Shown one piece after another: positions 37,291 to 50,849 of a stretch of DNA of 64,000 bases. How positions within the stretch are numbered: position 1 is the stretch's first letter; each line of letters starts with the position of its first letter. The DNA is from Diabrotica undecimpunctata (taxonomy: Eukaryota; Arthropoda; Insecta; Coleoptera; Chrysomelidae). The translations under genes were made by a program, and so were the position numbers. The stretch lies in contig NC_092808.1 in the NCBI RefSeq assembly GCF_040954645.1, positions 118,956,049 through 119,020,048 on the forward strand, read 5' to 3'. Under the pieces are notes generated by a model, which saw nothing but the letters and a program-made list of their open reading frames with translations, searched no databases and was not told where the DNA came from.

Positions 37291-38015
37291 GTACCGGGTG
37301 GTCCCATAAGCCGATTTCTCAGCTATATATCAGAAACTATTCATGTTATAACTTTAGGAGAAAAAATTTATTAGTAAAAGTGGCCAAAAAGAAATAGCGG
37401 GATATAACTTTCAAGTTTCTGGGTTAACCGCTAGAGGGCGTAACCTGTGAAGAAAAATTTGAAAACCAGTTTTTTGTGAAATATGCCCAATCATACCAAG
37501 TGTTAAATAAGTAAACTAGAAAGAGGCCTAAATTCCGTACAAAAGTTAATCAAGTACTTTTTTTTATTTTTTCAAATTAAGGGTGGGAGAGAGTGGGAAA
37601 GTATTTGTGGATAAATACCTATAACTTTGGTTTGGATCAACCGATTTTAACGAAATTAGTGTCATTAGAAAGAGTGTAGATGATTTAATTTGCATCTGCT
37701 ATAAAATAGTTGAATTTAGTTTTAATTGTCATGGGTAGAGGGTGATTTCGAATAGAAAACATTAAAATTTGTTTTTCTTCAAAATGTTTAATGGAAACAC
37801 CTATTTATTGTAAATTATAATGGAACTGGAATAAATTTGTAACAAAATGAAGTAAACCACATGTTGATGGCTTTTGTCGAACTCGATATATGAATAAAAA
37901 CGCATAAACATAATTAAGTATAGTATTGACTCACCCTTTATTATAACTTAAAATTAAATAAGTGAAAGATCATACAAATATCTAGATCATTAAAACTTAA
38001 TGTCCAATTAAATGT

Positions 38016-39325
<1,310 letters not shown>

Positions 39326-40293
39326 TTGATATACTCATCACGAATTATAATAAATAATTACTAATATTACCAATATCAATATTTATTGAAAAAAGTGCAA
39401 TCTTCAATTTGAATTATAATATAATACTTCTTAACATGTTTTCACTGCTGTTAATAAATAAACAATATGAGCTCTTCGTCAAATTCATTGTCGTAGCCTA
39501 CTTAGTTTCGAAAAAACTATTTTTAATCATATGAAATAACAATGAGGTATCATATTTATATAAAAATAAGTATCAAAATTAAGATTCTTCTGACATAAAA
39601 AAAATTTGAAAGTACCTACTGACTTATTTTTTAATTTAATTTATAATACAGGGCGAGTCAATACTATACTCACTTATGTTTATGCGTTTTTATTCATATT
39701 TCAAATTCGACAAAAGCTATTAAGATGCGGTTTACTCCATTTTGTTACGAATTTAATCCAGTTCCATTATAATTTACAATAAATAGGTGTTTCCATTAAA
39801 CATCTTGAAGAAAAACAAATTTTAACTTTTTCTATTCGAAAGTACCCTCTACCTATGACAATTAAAACTAAATGCAATTATTTTATAGTAGATGTAAATT
39901 AAGTCATCCACACTCTTTCTAATGACTCTAACTTTGTTAAAATCGGTTGATTTAAACCAAAGTTATAGGTATTTATCCACAAATACTTTCCCACTCTCCC
40001 CCACTCTTTATTTAAAAAAATAAAAAAAGTACTTGAACAACTTTGTGCAGAATGTAGGCCTCTTTCTAGTTTACTTATTTAACACTTAGTATAATTATGC
40101 ATATTTCCCAAAAAAACTGGTTTTCAAAGTTTTCTTCACAGGTTACGATCCCTAGCGGTTAACCCAGAAACTTGAAAGTTATTTCCAGCGATTTCTCTTG
40201 GCCACTTTTACTAAGGAATTTTTTCTCCTAAAGTTATAACATAAATAGTTTCTGATATGTGGCCGAGAGATCGGCTTATTGTACCACCCAGTA

Positions 40294-41240
40294 CAATTTA
40301 AGCGCCTTCTTAAATACATTATTAAGTGTATGAAATTAAAAGAAATATAGACATTTACACAAAATTCGTTACTTATAAAATGAAACTTTTAAAAAAATTG
40401 GTTTTATTTTATTGTATTTATATAGAAATAATTAGAATATTATTTTTAATAACACATAAATATTGAGTAAGACAATATACATAATAAGTAAAATTATTTC
40501 TATTTCATTAGTCTAAGACGTTATTTATCCAACTTATCCTAATACAAATCTAGTGAACCAATTGCAATATTTTTACAGCAAATGCAAACATAAGCCATAA
40601 CTAATAATAAGAACATGATGGAGAATACAAAATCTAGGGCGACTTGGTCGAAATTGTGCCATATATCCCGTTTATTGTGCCGAAAACAAGGATTAGAGAA
40701 ATGTTACGTTAAATCATCCTTGTGTAATCCTCTTGTCCTTCATTTTATTTCCTCGTCTTGAAATATATATTCAAATTCCTTTCATTCCCATAATGGAATT
40801 TTTTTAGGAATAAGTGATCTTGTCTGCATACAAAAACAATAAATTTGAAATATCCGGTCCCATGTCATTCCAGGTTAGAACACCCGAAACAACCTTATCA
40901 TTCCGTAAGAATTGAAAATAGGAAACTTTATATCACAATATTAAAATGACTATGCAAATTTCGTGACACTTGGTATAAAGACGCGGAAATAGCTTCACAT
41001 ACCAAAGGGAATCAAATGATAAATTATGCTGAAATATTCGCCAAGTTGTGCTCTGATTAAATGCGAATTTGCTAGTAAGAAGTGTATGAACCGTTTTTAA
41101 TAAAAGCAGATTTGATAAGGTAATTTTTAAATTAAATGTAAATTGTACGTAACATAAATATAAAACTTGATATTTTTTTGTAAATATATTTAATGTATGC
41201 CTTAACAATACAAAATATTGTATTATGTTGTCAGTACACC
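40294..41240. other. AT-rich sequence, no gene seen
   Basis: The first tens of bases may continue the LINE interrupted by the mariner. The remainder is non-coding. Confidence 0.35.
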
Positions 41241-41244
41241 ATTA

Positions 41245-42477
41245 ATATCACAGCTTTATTTTTCTTAGTTGTACGGGATAAATGTGTTAGGTCTTTGGTA
41301 AATACATACAAAGTGTCGCCTTCATTACGATTTGGTCGCGGAAGGAACTGTGGAGGAATTTCTTTCTTATTTCTTCGCATTATGCCAACGTAAGTAAGTT
41401 TATGTTGTTGTAGATGATGGTCTAAATCAACTGAACTAAACCAGTTGTCAGCAGTTACATTTCTATTAGTATTGTAAAGATGTTTGACTAATCTTATAAC
41501 TGCTTGAGTAGGTATGCTTATTCTTCTTTCTTTATTTGTAAGGCTAAATCCATCTGAACATTTCCCAGCATAAATGTAAGCATTAGGTAAATACCCAGTT
41601 CGTGCATCAGTCATACATAAGATTTTTATCCCATATTTACAGGGTTTGCTGGAAATATACATTTTAAAGCGACATCTCTGAAGCCTACCAGCTTTTCGTC
41701 TACACACACATTTTTCCCAACCGTATATGCATATTTTAAATTGTTTACAAATCAGTCAAAGAATTTTTGGACAGCAGCAGCTAAATTATCCCTTGCTCTT
41801 TGTTCTCGGTCCGAAGCATCGTCAAACCTCGCGACCATCTCAGAGTCAGGAAACGTTACTCCGACATAACTGCTCTAAATATAGACCGTCCTTTTCCGTT
41901 CGTAGCAAACAGACTTTGTACATCCTCATGATATGACTTATAAATAGAAGTATAAAAAAGCAGTCCCAAGAAAGCTCTGAATTGTTTTTCATCAGTATCA
42001 GCCACTCAGATTTGTCTTTTTTATATTGTTGATATTTTGGCCCAGAAATTTGGGAGTTTTTCGTTAGTTCTCTTGACAAAAAGACTATACATATCTGGTG
42101 AAAACAATTTATTAAAATAATAAACGGGACTCGTTGATTTTTCTACTTTTGTACGGATTGATGGGAGTACAACAATATTGTGAGCAGGCGTAAGGACTAG
42201 TTGGCTCCTTTTAACTCCACTTATACCTATTCTTTCCATAGTAATAATTGCTGTTATTGACACACTTTTCATCTTCGCTAGATATCATTTCTAAGTTTTG
42301 TTGCTGTTCATTTTCACTTAGTTCTTGTTCACTGTCCGTAAAATGATCACTTTCTATACAATATTCTTCTTCCACATCATCATCACTAATGTCACTGTTC
42401 GCCTCATTCTACTATTTTGTGCACACTTCTTCGAAATCATTGTCTAATACTCTTACAGCTTTACGAGAACTATCCAT
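41245..42477 (-). pseudogene. piggyBac-family transposase, second relic
   Basis: Minus strand. The ATG at 42477 opens an acidic N-terminus (MDSSRKAVRVLDNDFEE; SDISDDDVEEEYCIESD) with stops. Next come SPVYYFNKLFSPDMYSLFVK (about 42140-42080), KNVCVDEKLVGFR (first catalytic Asp, about 41710), KCSDGFSLTNKERRISIPTQ and RNVTADNWFSSVDLD (second Asp, about 41445), then EGDTLYVFTKDLTHLSRTTK. The frame changes near 42030, 41850 and 41710. The third Asp block (N-x-x-M-G-G-V-D) and the cysteine-rich end are missing, so the 3' part is lost at about 41245. It is clearly different from the copy at 475-2403. Confidence 0.88.
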
Positions 42478-42699
42478 ATTAAAATAACACTAATCGTGAC
42501 CTTGCGTCTAGTAGACTGCACGACGTAAATATTTCGAAAACGGGACGAGCGAGGTACCTCTCATAAACACGTTCGAGTATACTCTAAAAGCTTGAAAGGT
42601 ACACCGAATTACAGATTGCTATGTATTTGTGGCGAGAAACGCAGACGCGTTAATAAACGTGCGGAGTCTGTGAGACGCATGGTCACCAGTTAAAGTGAG

Positions 42700-43568
42700 T
42701 ACGGTTAGGCATTTTTTTCCAATACATTCCCGTTTCATCAGCGTTAAATACTTGATCGGCACAATAGTCCCTATCTTCAATAATTTTCGCTAGCTCTTGT
42801 GGTCTCCTGTGATCGTGATATGAAATGCATTTCTTTTTATAAACCCGAATACCCATCCTTTGCTAGCTAAAACCAGCTTGCTTGCTTTTTTACCAGCTTG
42901 GGAAGTAAAAGTTGGCGGCTCCCACTGTTTCATTAACTCATAAAACTAAAAGAGCTTTTTCCTGGATTAAATAACCACTTACAGGAATTCTTCTTTGAAT
43001 TAGTTCCTCAATTAAAATTGCCATGGCTCTTTCTGTTCTTTCTAGCAATAACCTTAAGTAAGATGAAAATTTGGCGCTTAATTTTGTACCAGAAATTATA
43101 GATTTTCTTATAGTAACTTCATTATTCTTAATTGCTCTTACAGTTGATTCGCCTAAATTAAAATGTTTTCCAATTGCCGTAGATCTTTCTCCATTTCCTA
43201 AGTGATTTAAAATTACAATTTTCGTTTTCAACGAAATTGATTGTCTTTGATGTTTTTTTTTCTCTATTGGGCCAAATAAAATCTTAACAAAATAAATAAA
43301 AAAAGTTAGACTTGCGATACTGAGATGGCAAAAACCTCTTCTAATGAAAAATAAAAGTTTACAACACTCACTTAAAATCTTTTGATCCGAAAACCGTGCT
43401 GCTTATTATACTGCAACTTGGAATCAGCAATATTTTGAACAACTTATTATAAAACGAAGCACCGTTAAATGAAAAATGATTTTAAAACAATAACAGGTTA
43501 AACCTTTCAATCTCGCTATGATGAAATAGGGACAGACAAGGGAATCCTCAAATTGCAAAGGCTTACTG
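42700..43568 (-). pseudogene. Tigger/pogo transposon, 3'-truncated
   Basis: Minus strand. The terminus CAGTAAGCCTTTGCAATTTG (from 43568, with TA outside) begins the element. The transposase N-terminus (43231-42938) reads KTKIVILNHLGNGERSTAIG, STVRAIKNNEVTIRKSIISG and RRIPVSGYLIQEKALLVL, the CENP-B-like helix-turn-helix pair. After a frame change it continues SKGWVFGFIKRN and DQVFNADETGMYWKKMPNR (about 42755), which includes the first DDE_1 Asp. Sequence is lost right after it at about 42700, so the rest of the catalytic domain and the other terminus are gone. Confidence 0.85.
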
Positions 43569-43570
43569 TA

Positions 43571-43687
43571 CTGACATCTGGATGTGAATAGTTAATATTT
43601 AATTATAATAGTAAATAATAGCAATTTTTGGATGAAATACAATTTAAAATGGCATAAAAATAATCCGCATAAAATGAGACCTTACTG
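43571..43687 (-). mobile_element. second Tigger-like terminus
   Basis: CAGTAAGGTCTCATTTTATG on the minus strand starts at 43687 with TA outside it. It is a typical pogo/Tigger-type end, immediately before the Tigger terminus at 43568. It is probably a fragment of a MITE into which the longer element inserted. Confidence 0.4.
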
Positions 43688-43689
43688 TA

Positions 43690-44389
43690 TAGTACTTTTC
43701 TGAGACGATGGCATTAAGAGTATAGATTGACAGTTTGAGTCACAATGCTGTTAACTCCTTTTTATCCTCCTCCTCATTCCTTAAGCCCCTGTCAGGGCGT
43801 GGTGACACTCTAAATATTATTAGCTTGCTGTCTCCATTGGCTGCGATCTTGTGCCATATGAACGGCTGCCTACAGCATTTGGTCTGCCAATCGTGTTATA
43901 AATCTTCCTCTTGGTTTTTAGCCTTCTACCTTTCTTCTTACTACCAATAGTTCTATGGTGTTAACACCATCATTGTTTGATGTTAACACACATAACACCA
44001 ATTACTGTATCGACTTGAAGGCTAAACCAAGTGAAGGTAGCCAGATGTAATAGAAAAATTAGACAATGAAACTAGGTGTAAAAACTGACTACAGACAAAA
44101 GCTAAGAATTTTTTTGCTGTAAATTATACAGCAAATAACATACTGATAGAATTTAAAATTTCTCATGTATGTATGTTAACAACGGATACATTTATTTCTT
44201 GAGAAATTAAATACTTACGTAATATCTGATTTTAACAATCATTTGCTGACATTTTTTTTGGCTACAATTATATTTAATTTGAATTTATTCTGTGAGACTG
44301 AACGATTGCCTTTATGTTACAAAATATATTTCGTGTGCTGGACATTTCTGTGGTTAACTTATATATTTTACATTAACATTTTGAACAAA
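43690..44389. other. no gene assigned
   Basis: 43730-43950 is GC-richer, with repeat-like sequence (CTTGCTGTCTCCATTGGCTG) that may be LINE 3' debris on the minus strand. The rest is AT-rich and blank. Confidence 0.3.
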
Positions 44390-44551
44390 ATAAGAGTACC
44401 ATTAGAATCTATATTTTGTTGATATCGAATGTAAGAACTTTGTAGAGCAAATTGAAAACTTTTCCCAGAAAGTGGACATTTAACATAACCTGAATATATT
44501 TTGATCAAATGAAGGACAGATATCGAGCACAGTTTATTAATTAAATCTTGT

Positions 44552-44583
44552 CCAAGTACTTTCGCTTCCCAGAGCATCTTCAG
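44552..44583 (-). other. Penelope-associated hairpin, copy 2
   Basis: On the minus strand CTGAAGA-T-GCT-CTGGGA-AGC-GAAAG follows a splice-acceptor-like TTATTTCAG. The hammerhead-like CUGAAGA...GAAA core is intact. The outer stem (CTGAA with CTTGG) is partly decayed. Confidence 0.5.
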
Positions 44584-46278
44584 GGGCATCTGAAATAAGC
44601 CAAGAAATGGTTTTTCAACTGAAGAAAATTAATTATCTTCGATAAAAAAACTCGAAGTTAATGGTTGATAAAAGTTTTTTATGTAATATAACGTTTTAGA
44701 CTTACTTCGTCAAATTTGGCATATCCAACAATCTTTGAGAATGTCATAAAAATAAAATTGTACATTAACACTACACGAGACAAGGACAAACAGTGTAAAA
44801 TTAAAAAAAAAGGCGAAGCTATATGTTGATTGGCATCAGGAGAAGGAATGGCTCCTGGTCTAACGGAAATGTTAAGGTGACATGTGACATATGACAGCTT
44901 GGATGGGCAGTCACAATCATGATGATGTGATCTGCACATTTTAAAATTCTATGAAATTGAGCATTGACCAAAGGTCCAACTGACACTACTATGGAAATCA
45001 ACTGATGAAATATGAAACTATATAGAATATTTTAAGTAGATTGCATAATCCAGATCTCACACTCAAACCTGTCTATAATAGTTAGGGTGTTAGTTTGAGG
45101 GCAACTGAAGTTGACGTAGATCATGAATGCAAAAAATATACTAAACAATCTAATAGATAGTGGGTGGTTGACAACAATAAAAGGGTCTTCCAAGCACTAT
45201 CAATACTGTAGAAAAGAAGAAATCGAACTATAAAATTGAAATACTGAAAATTAAAAATCAGAATTGAAATCAGAGTGTATAAATGGGTTGTAATCCAAAT
45301 CGTTCAGTTAAACCCACAGTCAATGGAGAACCATAAAATTAAAATGTCAAAGCATTACTGAAGACCAACTGACCAACAGTGGGAGATGTCGAAATATACA
45401 ACTGTGGAGAGAGGAGATTTTTGACAAAGGATGAAGCATTTTCGGCGGGAGGTTGTAGATTTTTGGCCAAGCACTTGGTCAATCGTTGTATAGGGCATAT
45501 ATATGCACGGACAATTGGACATAGACGAATATTGCGTTAGTGAATTTTGGGTAGGACACATATACTAGATGTTCTGGAAGACTTTTGAGGAGGACTTAGA
45601 GATTGTTTTATATCAACAGGAAGAGAGGTTTTATTAATAAGGCTTTTGCTGTTTTCTTCAGACAGTTTGTTGAATTATTAGGAATTATTCTGAAGTTTGA
45701 AAATTTGACAGTTTATTAATGTAAGAATAAGTGTTTAGGATGACGGTGGCATTTCCTTTATCGGCGAGAAGAATGACTAGATTTGGATTTGACTAAAGTT
45801 CTTTTAGAACTTTGTTCTCGGATTCGTTAGTGAAGTAGGAGGTTTTGAGTTTCTAAGAACTCTAGTAATGTCTTCTTTAATTATTTCAGCATATTCCAAA
45901 GGTAAATTGGAGAAGGATTTTTCAGTTTAATAGATGTCTCAATTGGAGTGTGACTTAGGGTAACACCGTAATTAAAACCTTTTGCTAAAGCTTTAGTGCC
46001 AATGGTCGAAATAGGGGTATTAGAAAAGTTATGATCCACTGTAGTGGGTTTCAACGTTGTAGTTTTTGGAATTTTATTGGCAATAAGATGCGCTAATTTC
46101 CGCTTCTGAGTTTTAGTTTTAGATTCGAAAGTATTTAGGGCTGTCTGTGTATTGATACTGTCGAAACTGTCCCATATTATAGGATATATATTGAAAGAGT
46201 AAATGGTGCAAACCCACGCGCCAGTCCTTACGCTGGCCCCCACGCCAATCTCCACCCAAACCACGTCACCATCGACGG

Positions 46279-46286
46279 TATAAATA
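46279..46286 (+). promoter_or_regulatory. TATA box of plus-oriented Penelope terminal module
   Basis: GGTATAAATAAACC lies about 95 bp before the hairpin at 46378, in GC-richer sequence unlike its surroundings. Penelope-like terminal repeats commonly carry a TATA-type promoter ahead of such a structure. No expression evidence. Confidence 0.4.
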
Positions 46287-46377
46287 AACCATCCGCTCTT
46301 TACAATAGCAGTAATGCATTGGTTAGTGATCAGGGTATTAGTGTCTGGGGGCTCGGAAGATTGACATCTCGGAAGCC

Positions 46378-46413
46378 CCGAAGAAGACATCAAAGAGGAT
46401 GTCGAAAGTTCGG
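46378..46413 (+). other. Penelope-associated hairpin, copy 3
   Basis: CCGAA-GAA-GACATC-AAAGAG-GATGTC-GAAAG-TTCGG. The outer 5-bp stem (46378-46382 with 46409-46413) and inner 6-bp stem (46386-46391 with 46398-46403) both pair perfectly. Confidence 0.6.
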
Positions 46414-46429
46414 CGCAATGATTCGACAC

Positions 46430-48085
46430 GGTTCAACCCGGAAGACTCTTGAGTTTATTATTAATTCTTGTGATAGTAATAATCTTACATCTATGTTTAA
46501 TTTTACTAACCGCGGAAATCTTTCTGAACGGAGTATATACATGGTCTGTGCATAATTTAAAAATAATTCTACGTCACGTCGAATTCCCTCTATATGGAAA
46601 AATTTCCTTAAAAGGTCGACAATTCCGAGGTACGAACTTATTGGTTCAATAACGTAAACCTTGACTGCACCAGTACTTTTTAACACAAGACTTGGCATAG
46701 TAACTTGATCTTTCAGTTCTTCTTCGTTCCGCATCATTTTCCATGTTATTGTAACACGGACTACTTAATCTAGGGTCCGAGTCTACACTTTCCGATACCA
46801 ATAATAAAAATAAAATATTCACTTATATCCACTTATTTTGCATTAACCTAAACCGGATCAATCCGTATATAGGTCTTAAGATTACTCATTTTACTTTTTA
46901 GTATCGATTTAGACTGAAACAACTTCAATATGCTAAAGTTTTATTATCATAAAATGTAGTGATAGATTTTTTAAATGAAAGGAGCATTAAGTAAATTTGT
47001 TCATTTCCGCTTTACCTGAAAATAATCAGACATTTCTATTTGACGAGCACTTTATATTACGTAATGTTGTTTACACATTTTTTTTTCTATCTTACCTGAT
47101 CAAAATATACCAATGAAATAAATATAGTTTTTAACACTCATTTTAGCCAGCTTATAAATGTGTTCGTGTAACATATTATATCTCCGTTAGTGTGATATTA
47201 TGCAATAAACGATTTGAGAAAGCAGAAAACAAAAATTTTTAAGAATAGGGAAAAATTATAAAATCATCGTACTATAAATAACAATTAACCAACCATTAGG
47301 CAAAAGAATACGATGAAAAACGACTCTGTTTCATCGTGACCTAAAAAAGAACAGTCAGACAGGGGGTCGGGATGTGGGCCGTTCTCCGGCCTGGGGTTCC
47401 TCTCTCTTGCACGACTGATGCTGATGCTCGACTTAAGGAGAGCTCGCTGAAGCTTTGAGTAATGACTAACTTCCTCTATTACAATATATCTCACTTATAG
47501 CCGTGTTTCATTAGCCAAGACTACCACTGCTTTTCCCAGACACTGCCCATCATTCAAGGACGAACTATTTTATTTTGGCTTTGCACAGGTAATTTAAACG
47601 AAATTAATAGAAAGAACTCGTTAAATCAAGAGTAATTTGGTATTGGATTGTACATGAGTCCTATTGTTAATTACTTAATTACGATTACTATACTTATAAG
47701 CAGAAGTAAAGTTTCAAGGTATATTCTATAAGTATTTTTTCATTATCCAAATAGATCTCACATATATTATACGGAGGCATCGAAAAAAAAAGTAAATGAA
47801 ATAGGCCATAGACTAAGAGTCAGCACCCATAGCGCAACTGTTTTAAATCTACGGTTTGCTAAAGCATATTGCACTTTCAACTTTTTTATAGTCTTGGCAG
47901 CGTAAAACTACGGGAATTCGCGCACGAGGTGATCCGGCAGAAACTGGTTTCCTATCAGTCTAAAACAGATTTTTTTACTTTCCTCACGTGGTTGCAATTG
48001 CGTTGCAAGTTTTTATAGCACAATGTTATTTAAACATTTCGGAAACATATTAGGATATAAATATTTAAGAACTCTCAAATAATAC
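46430..48085. other. no gene seen
   Basis: AT-rich except 47335-47480 (GGGGTCGGGATGTGGGCCGT), a GC-rich patch without coding sense. The open frames around 46390-46740 have no recognisable content. Confidence 0.35.
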
Positions 48086-48089
48086 GGAA

Positions 48090-50270
48090 ATTAAAAACTG
48101 ATTCCTTCACTTGTACACTATGTAAACTGTTAGAAAAGATGGTCAATAAACGCTTACTATGGTATCTAGAAAGAAATAATACTCTTGGCCCATTCCAAAC
48201 AGGCTTCAGATCAAATTGAAGTACAATGAATAACTTGGTCACACTACACACTGAGATTGTTAACGCATTTTCGAATAGAAGCGAAGTCATAGCAGTAACT
48301 TTAATTGTTAACATTTATATATTTTTAAAAAAATGTTTAACAAATCGATATTTTAGAGTATTAACAAATGGAAAAATATCAAAACCACATGCTTTGGATA
48401 ACGGTTTGCTCAAGGCTCAGTTTTAAGCACTACCTTATTTTTACTTAGCATGAATGACTTTTCCTCATATACAGAACCACCAGTCAGGTACTCGATATTT
48501 GCTGATGATATTATACTGCCAAGGCAGAGTCACAGCTCCCACCAGCACTTTCTTACAAAATGCAATAAACAAAATCGACACCTGGTCTACGCGTGCTGGA
48601 TTTGTGCTTTCAGCTTCTAAATCCAAAGTGATTCACTTTATCAAAAAGCATATACCTAATCTACCTTCTATAACTCTAAACAGACTTCGTTTATAAACAG
48701 TTTACTATTTGACACTTCTTGGTATCAGCTTATCACCTTAAAAAGCTTATCTGAAGACAGCACATTCAGGAACATAAAGGAAACTGTACCCAAAGAATCA
48801 TTTTACTTAATTGTCTCTAGCTGGCTACTCTTGGAGAGCCGATAAAGAATCTCTCCTTAAAATATATAGAGCGTTAGTTCACTCTAAGCTAGACCATGGT
48901 AGTATTCTTTATATTTCATCTAGTAGCTCCTTACTAAAGTCTCTAAACACGATTCAAATACGTCCCTACGACTATGTCTTGGTGCTTTCAAATCATGCCC
49001 CGCTGAAAATGTTTGTGTTGAATCTTCAGAGCCACCAGTATATATAAGTAGGCAGCAACTTCTTTTATACTTTGTAAGAATATCAGCAAACCAAAGTAAC
49101 CCGGTAATAAATCTAATCAGTCCCATCAATCACTCACTCAGATTATCACAAATATTATGTCGTTTATTACATTCCATTAACATTTCCAATACTACTTCTA
49201 TTTATACCCCCAAGACAGCTCCATGGATGCACAATCTTTCAATATTCAATACTGATTTATGCGGATTCAATTAAATAGAAACCACAAACTCAATCCTTAG
49301 AAAATCCTTCCAAAACATCTTCAACTTACCACAATTTAATGAAATTTTGTACACCGATGCGTTCAAGAATAAAGACTGTTGTGGCTGCTCTGTGTTCACA
49401 TTGACGACGACAATAATCTCTGTGGGACTGGCTTGAAGTTGTAGTATCTACACCGCAGAATTATATAGAATACTTCAAGAACTAAAGACTTCAATCCATG
49501 CTACTTCAAGTAAAAGCAAAACAATTGCCATTTGAACTGATTTTCTTTTCTTGACTCATTGCATAAGATACATCTTCTCCAAAAATCCACTGATCCAGGA
49601 AATACACACCATCTGAAACTAACTATATTTTGCTAATATAAATGTCGTAATGATCTGCACTCCATCTCATGGTATATTGGGAAACTAAAAAGCAGACAAG
49701 GCCGCTAAAGCAGCGTGTTCTTCTGACTCAGCCTTCAAAAAGATTCTAATTCATATGGATCTTAAGATATTAATAAAACAAAAAATCCTCAGCTCATGGG
49801 CAGACCTGTGGAATAAAACAAAAACTAAGCTGCATGACGTTTAACCCAACTTATCTCGCGCCAATATGTCCTCTCTGAATAGGAAAGAAAGATCAGTTAT
49901 TCGCCGACTATAAATAAGGCATAAACATCTCACACATGGAAACTTTATGGCATCAGAAAACCCTATTGTATGTCACTACTGTAATACCTATCTTTCCATT
50001 AAACATGTGATAATGGACTGCTGTCAGTATGATTCTTCTGTAAACAAGCACAACCTAAAAGGAAATCTAGAAGATATTCAAAACGAATAGAAATATAATT
50101 GGATAGATTTATTTAATTTTTTATAATATACCTAGAAATTAAAAGAAAATATAGTCATCTAAATACAATCAAACCCTTTTGTTTACTTCTGTAGCATATA
50201 TAGGAACACTGTATGTTAGAAATATAATTAAACTCTTAATGCTGCGTTTGTAGTGAAGCAGTTTGTAGTA
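48090..50270 (+). pseudogene. Jockey/I-type LINE with RNase H, degraded
   Basis: Plus strand. RT begins with LCKLLEKMVNKRLLWYLERN and LGPFQTGFRSN (about 48110-48220), then NNLVTLHTEIVNAFSNRSEV. The catalytic region is a decayed SIFADDIIL-type site near 48495. The thumb is at 48811-49047 (WRADKESLLKIYRALVHSKL). RNase H follows: NEILYTDAFKNKDCCGCSVF (about 49340), AELYRILQELK (about 49455), and HGILGN*KADKAAKAACSS (about 49670) with a stop inside. The C-terminal cysteine block CHYCNTYLSIKHVIMDCCQY lies at about 49970. Numerous frameshifts and stops. Confidence 0.85.
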
Positions 50271-50274
50271 CCTT

Positions 50275-50845
50275 GAAGAATGAATGTACTTAAATAATTT
50301 CTAATACAGCTTTATTATCAAACTTCTTTCCTGAAGTCTTTTTTTAATATATCAATAGCATAATTTTGAACACTAGACAATTTTTTACGACTTCTTTTTA
50401 TCATGTTTCAGTCAATTTTGATACTTTTTTTGCTTTGAATAGATACGTTTTCTCTTCTTTTAAAATAGATTTACTTTTTCTGTTCCTCTCCGATATTGTG
50501 GTTTCTTTTCGCTTTTTTACTTTGATATCCAAACCAAGGAACTTATGTTGTTGGCTAAGTCTCAGTAACTATTATCTTTATTATATATATCTTTACTATA
50601 TTATAGTCCTGACATTCACGTATATCTGCTTTGCTTATCATAAAATAATGTATTTGGGAGTGATTTTTTTAACTTTTGTATGTAATAAGTTGACTTTCTG
50701 TCTGTTGAAAGTAATTTATTAACAATTACCATATCTAATGCTCTTAATAATTCCAGCCAATCAATTTAAACTTCGGTTGTCCATTGCTTGACATACATCT
50801 CCCTCATAATTTACCATATGTTTCGATCTTGTGCCTCTTGAATCC
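50275..50845. other. AT-rich sequence, no gene seen
   Basis: T-rich with accidental hydrophobic open frames. Possible 5' LINE debris is not resolvable. Confidence 0.35.
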
Positions 50846-50849
50846 TATT

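Larger units (their letters stand above)
44390..46420 (-). mobile_element. Penelope-like element relic with inverted terminal module
   Basis: Minus-strand coding debris of a Penelope-like retroelement. The N-terminal block reads TVDHNFSNTPISTIGTKALA then KGFNYGVTLSHTPIE (46040-45930). Further down, EIIKEDITRVLRNS (about 45880) and LTKCLAKNLQPPAENASSFV (about 45460) match the Penelope RT N-terminal part. The RT catalytic motif and GIY-YIG domain are not seen. A hairpin in the same orientation lies downstream at 44552-44583. On the other side, 46200-46420 carries a plus-oriented terminal module with TATAAATA and a hairpin, so the two ends face away from each other. Many stops. Confidence 0.65.

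Noticed and set aside
43950..43995. GGTGTTAACACC palindromes as regulatory operators
   Set aside because: Short AT-rich palindromes in decayed sequence with no gene nearby to regulate.
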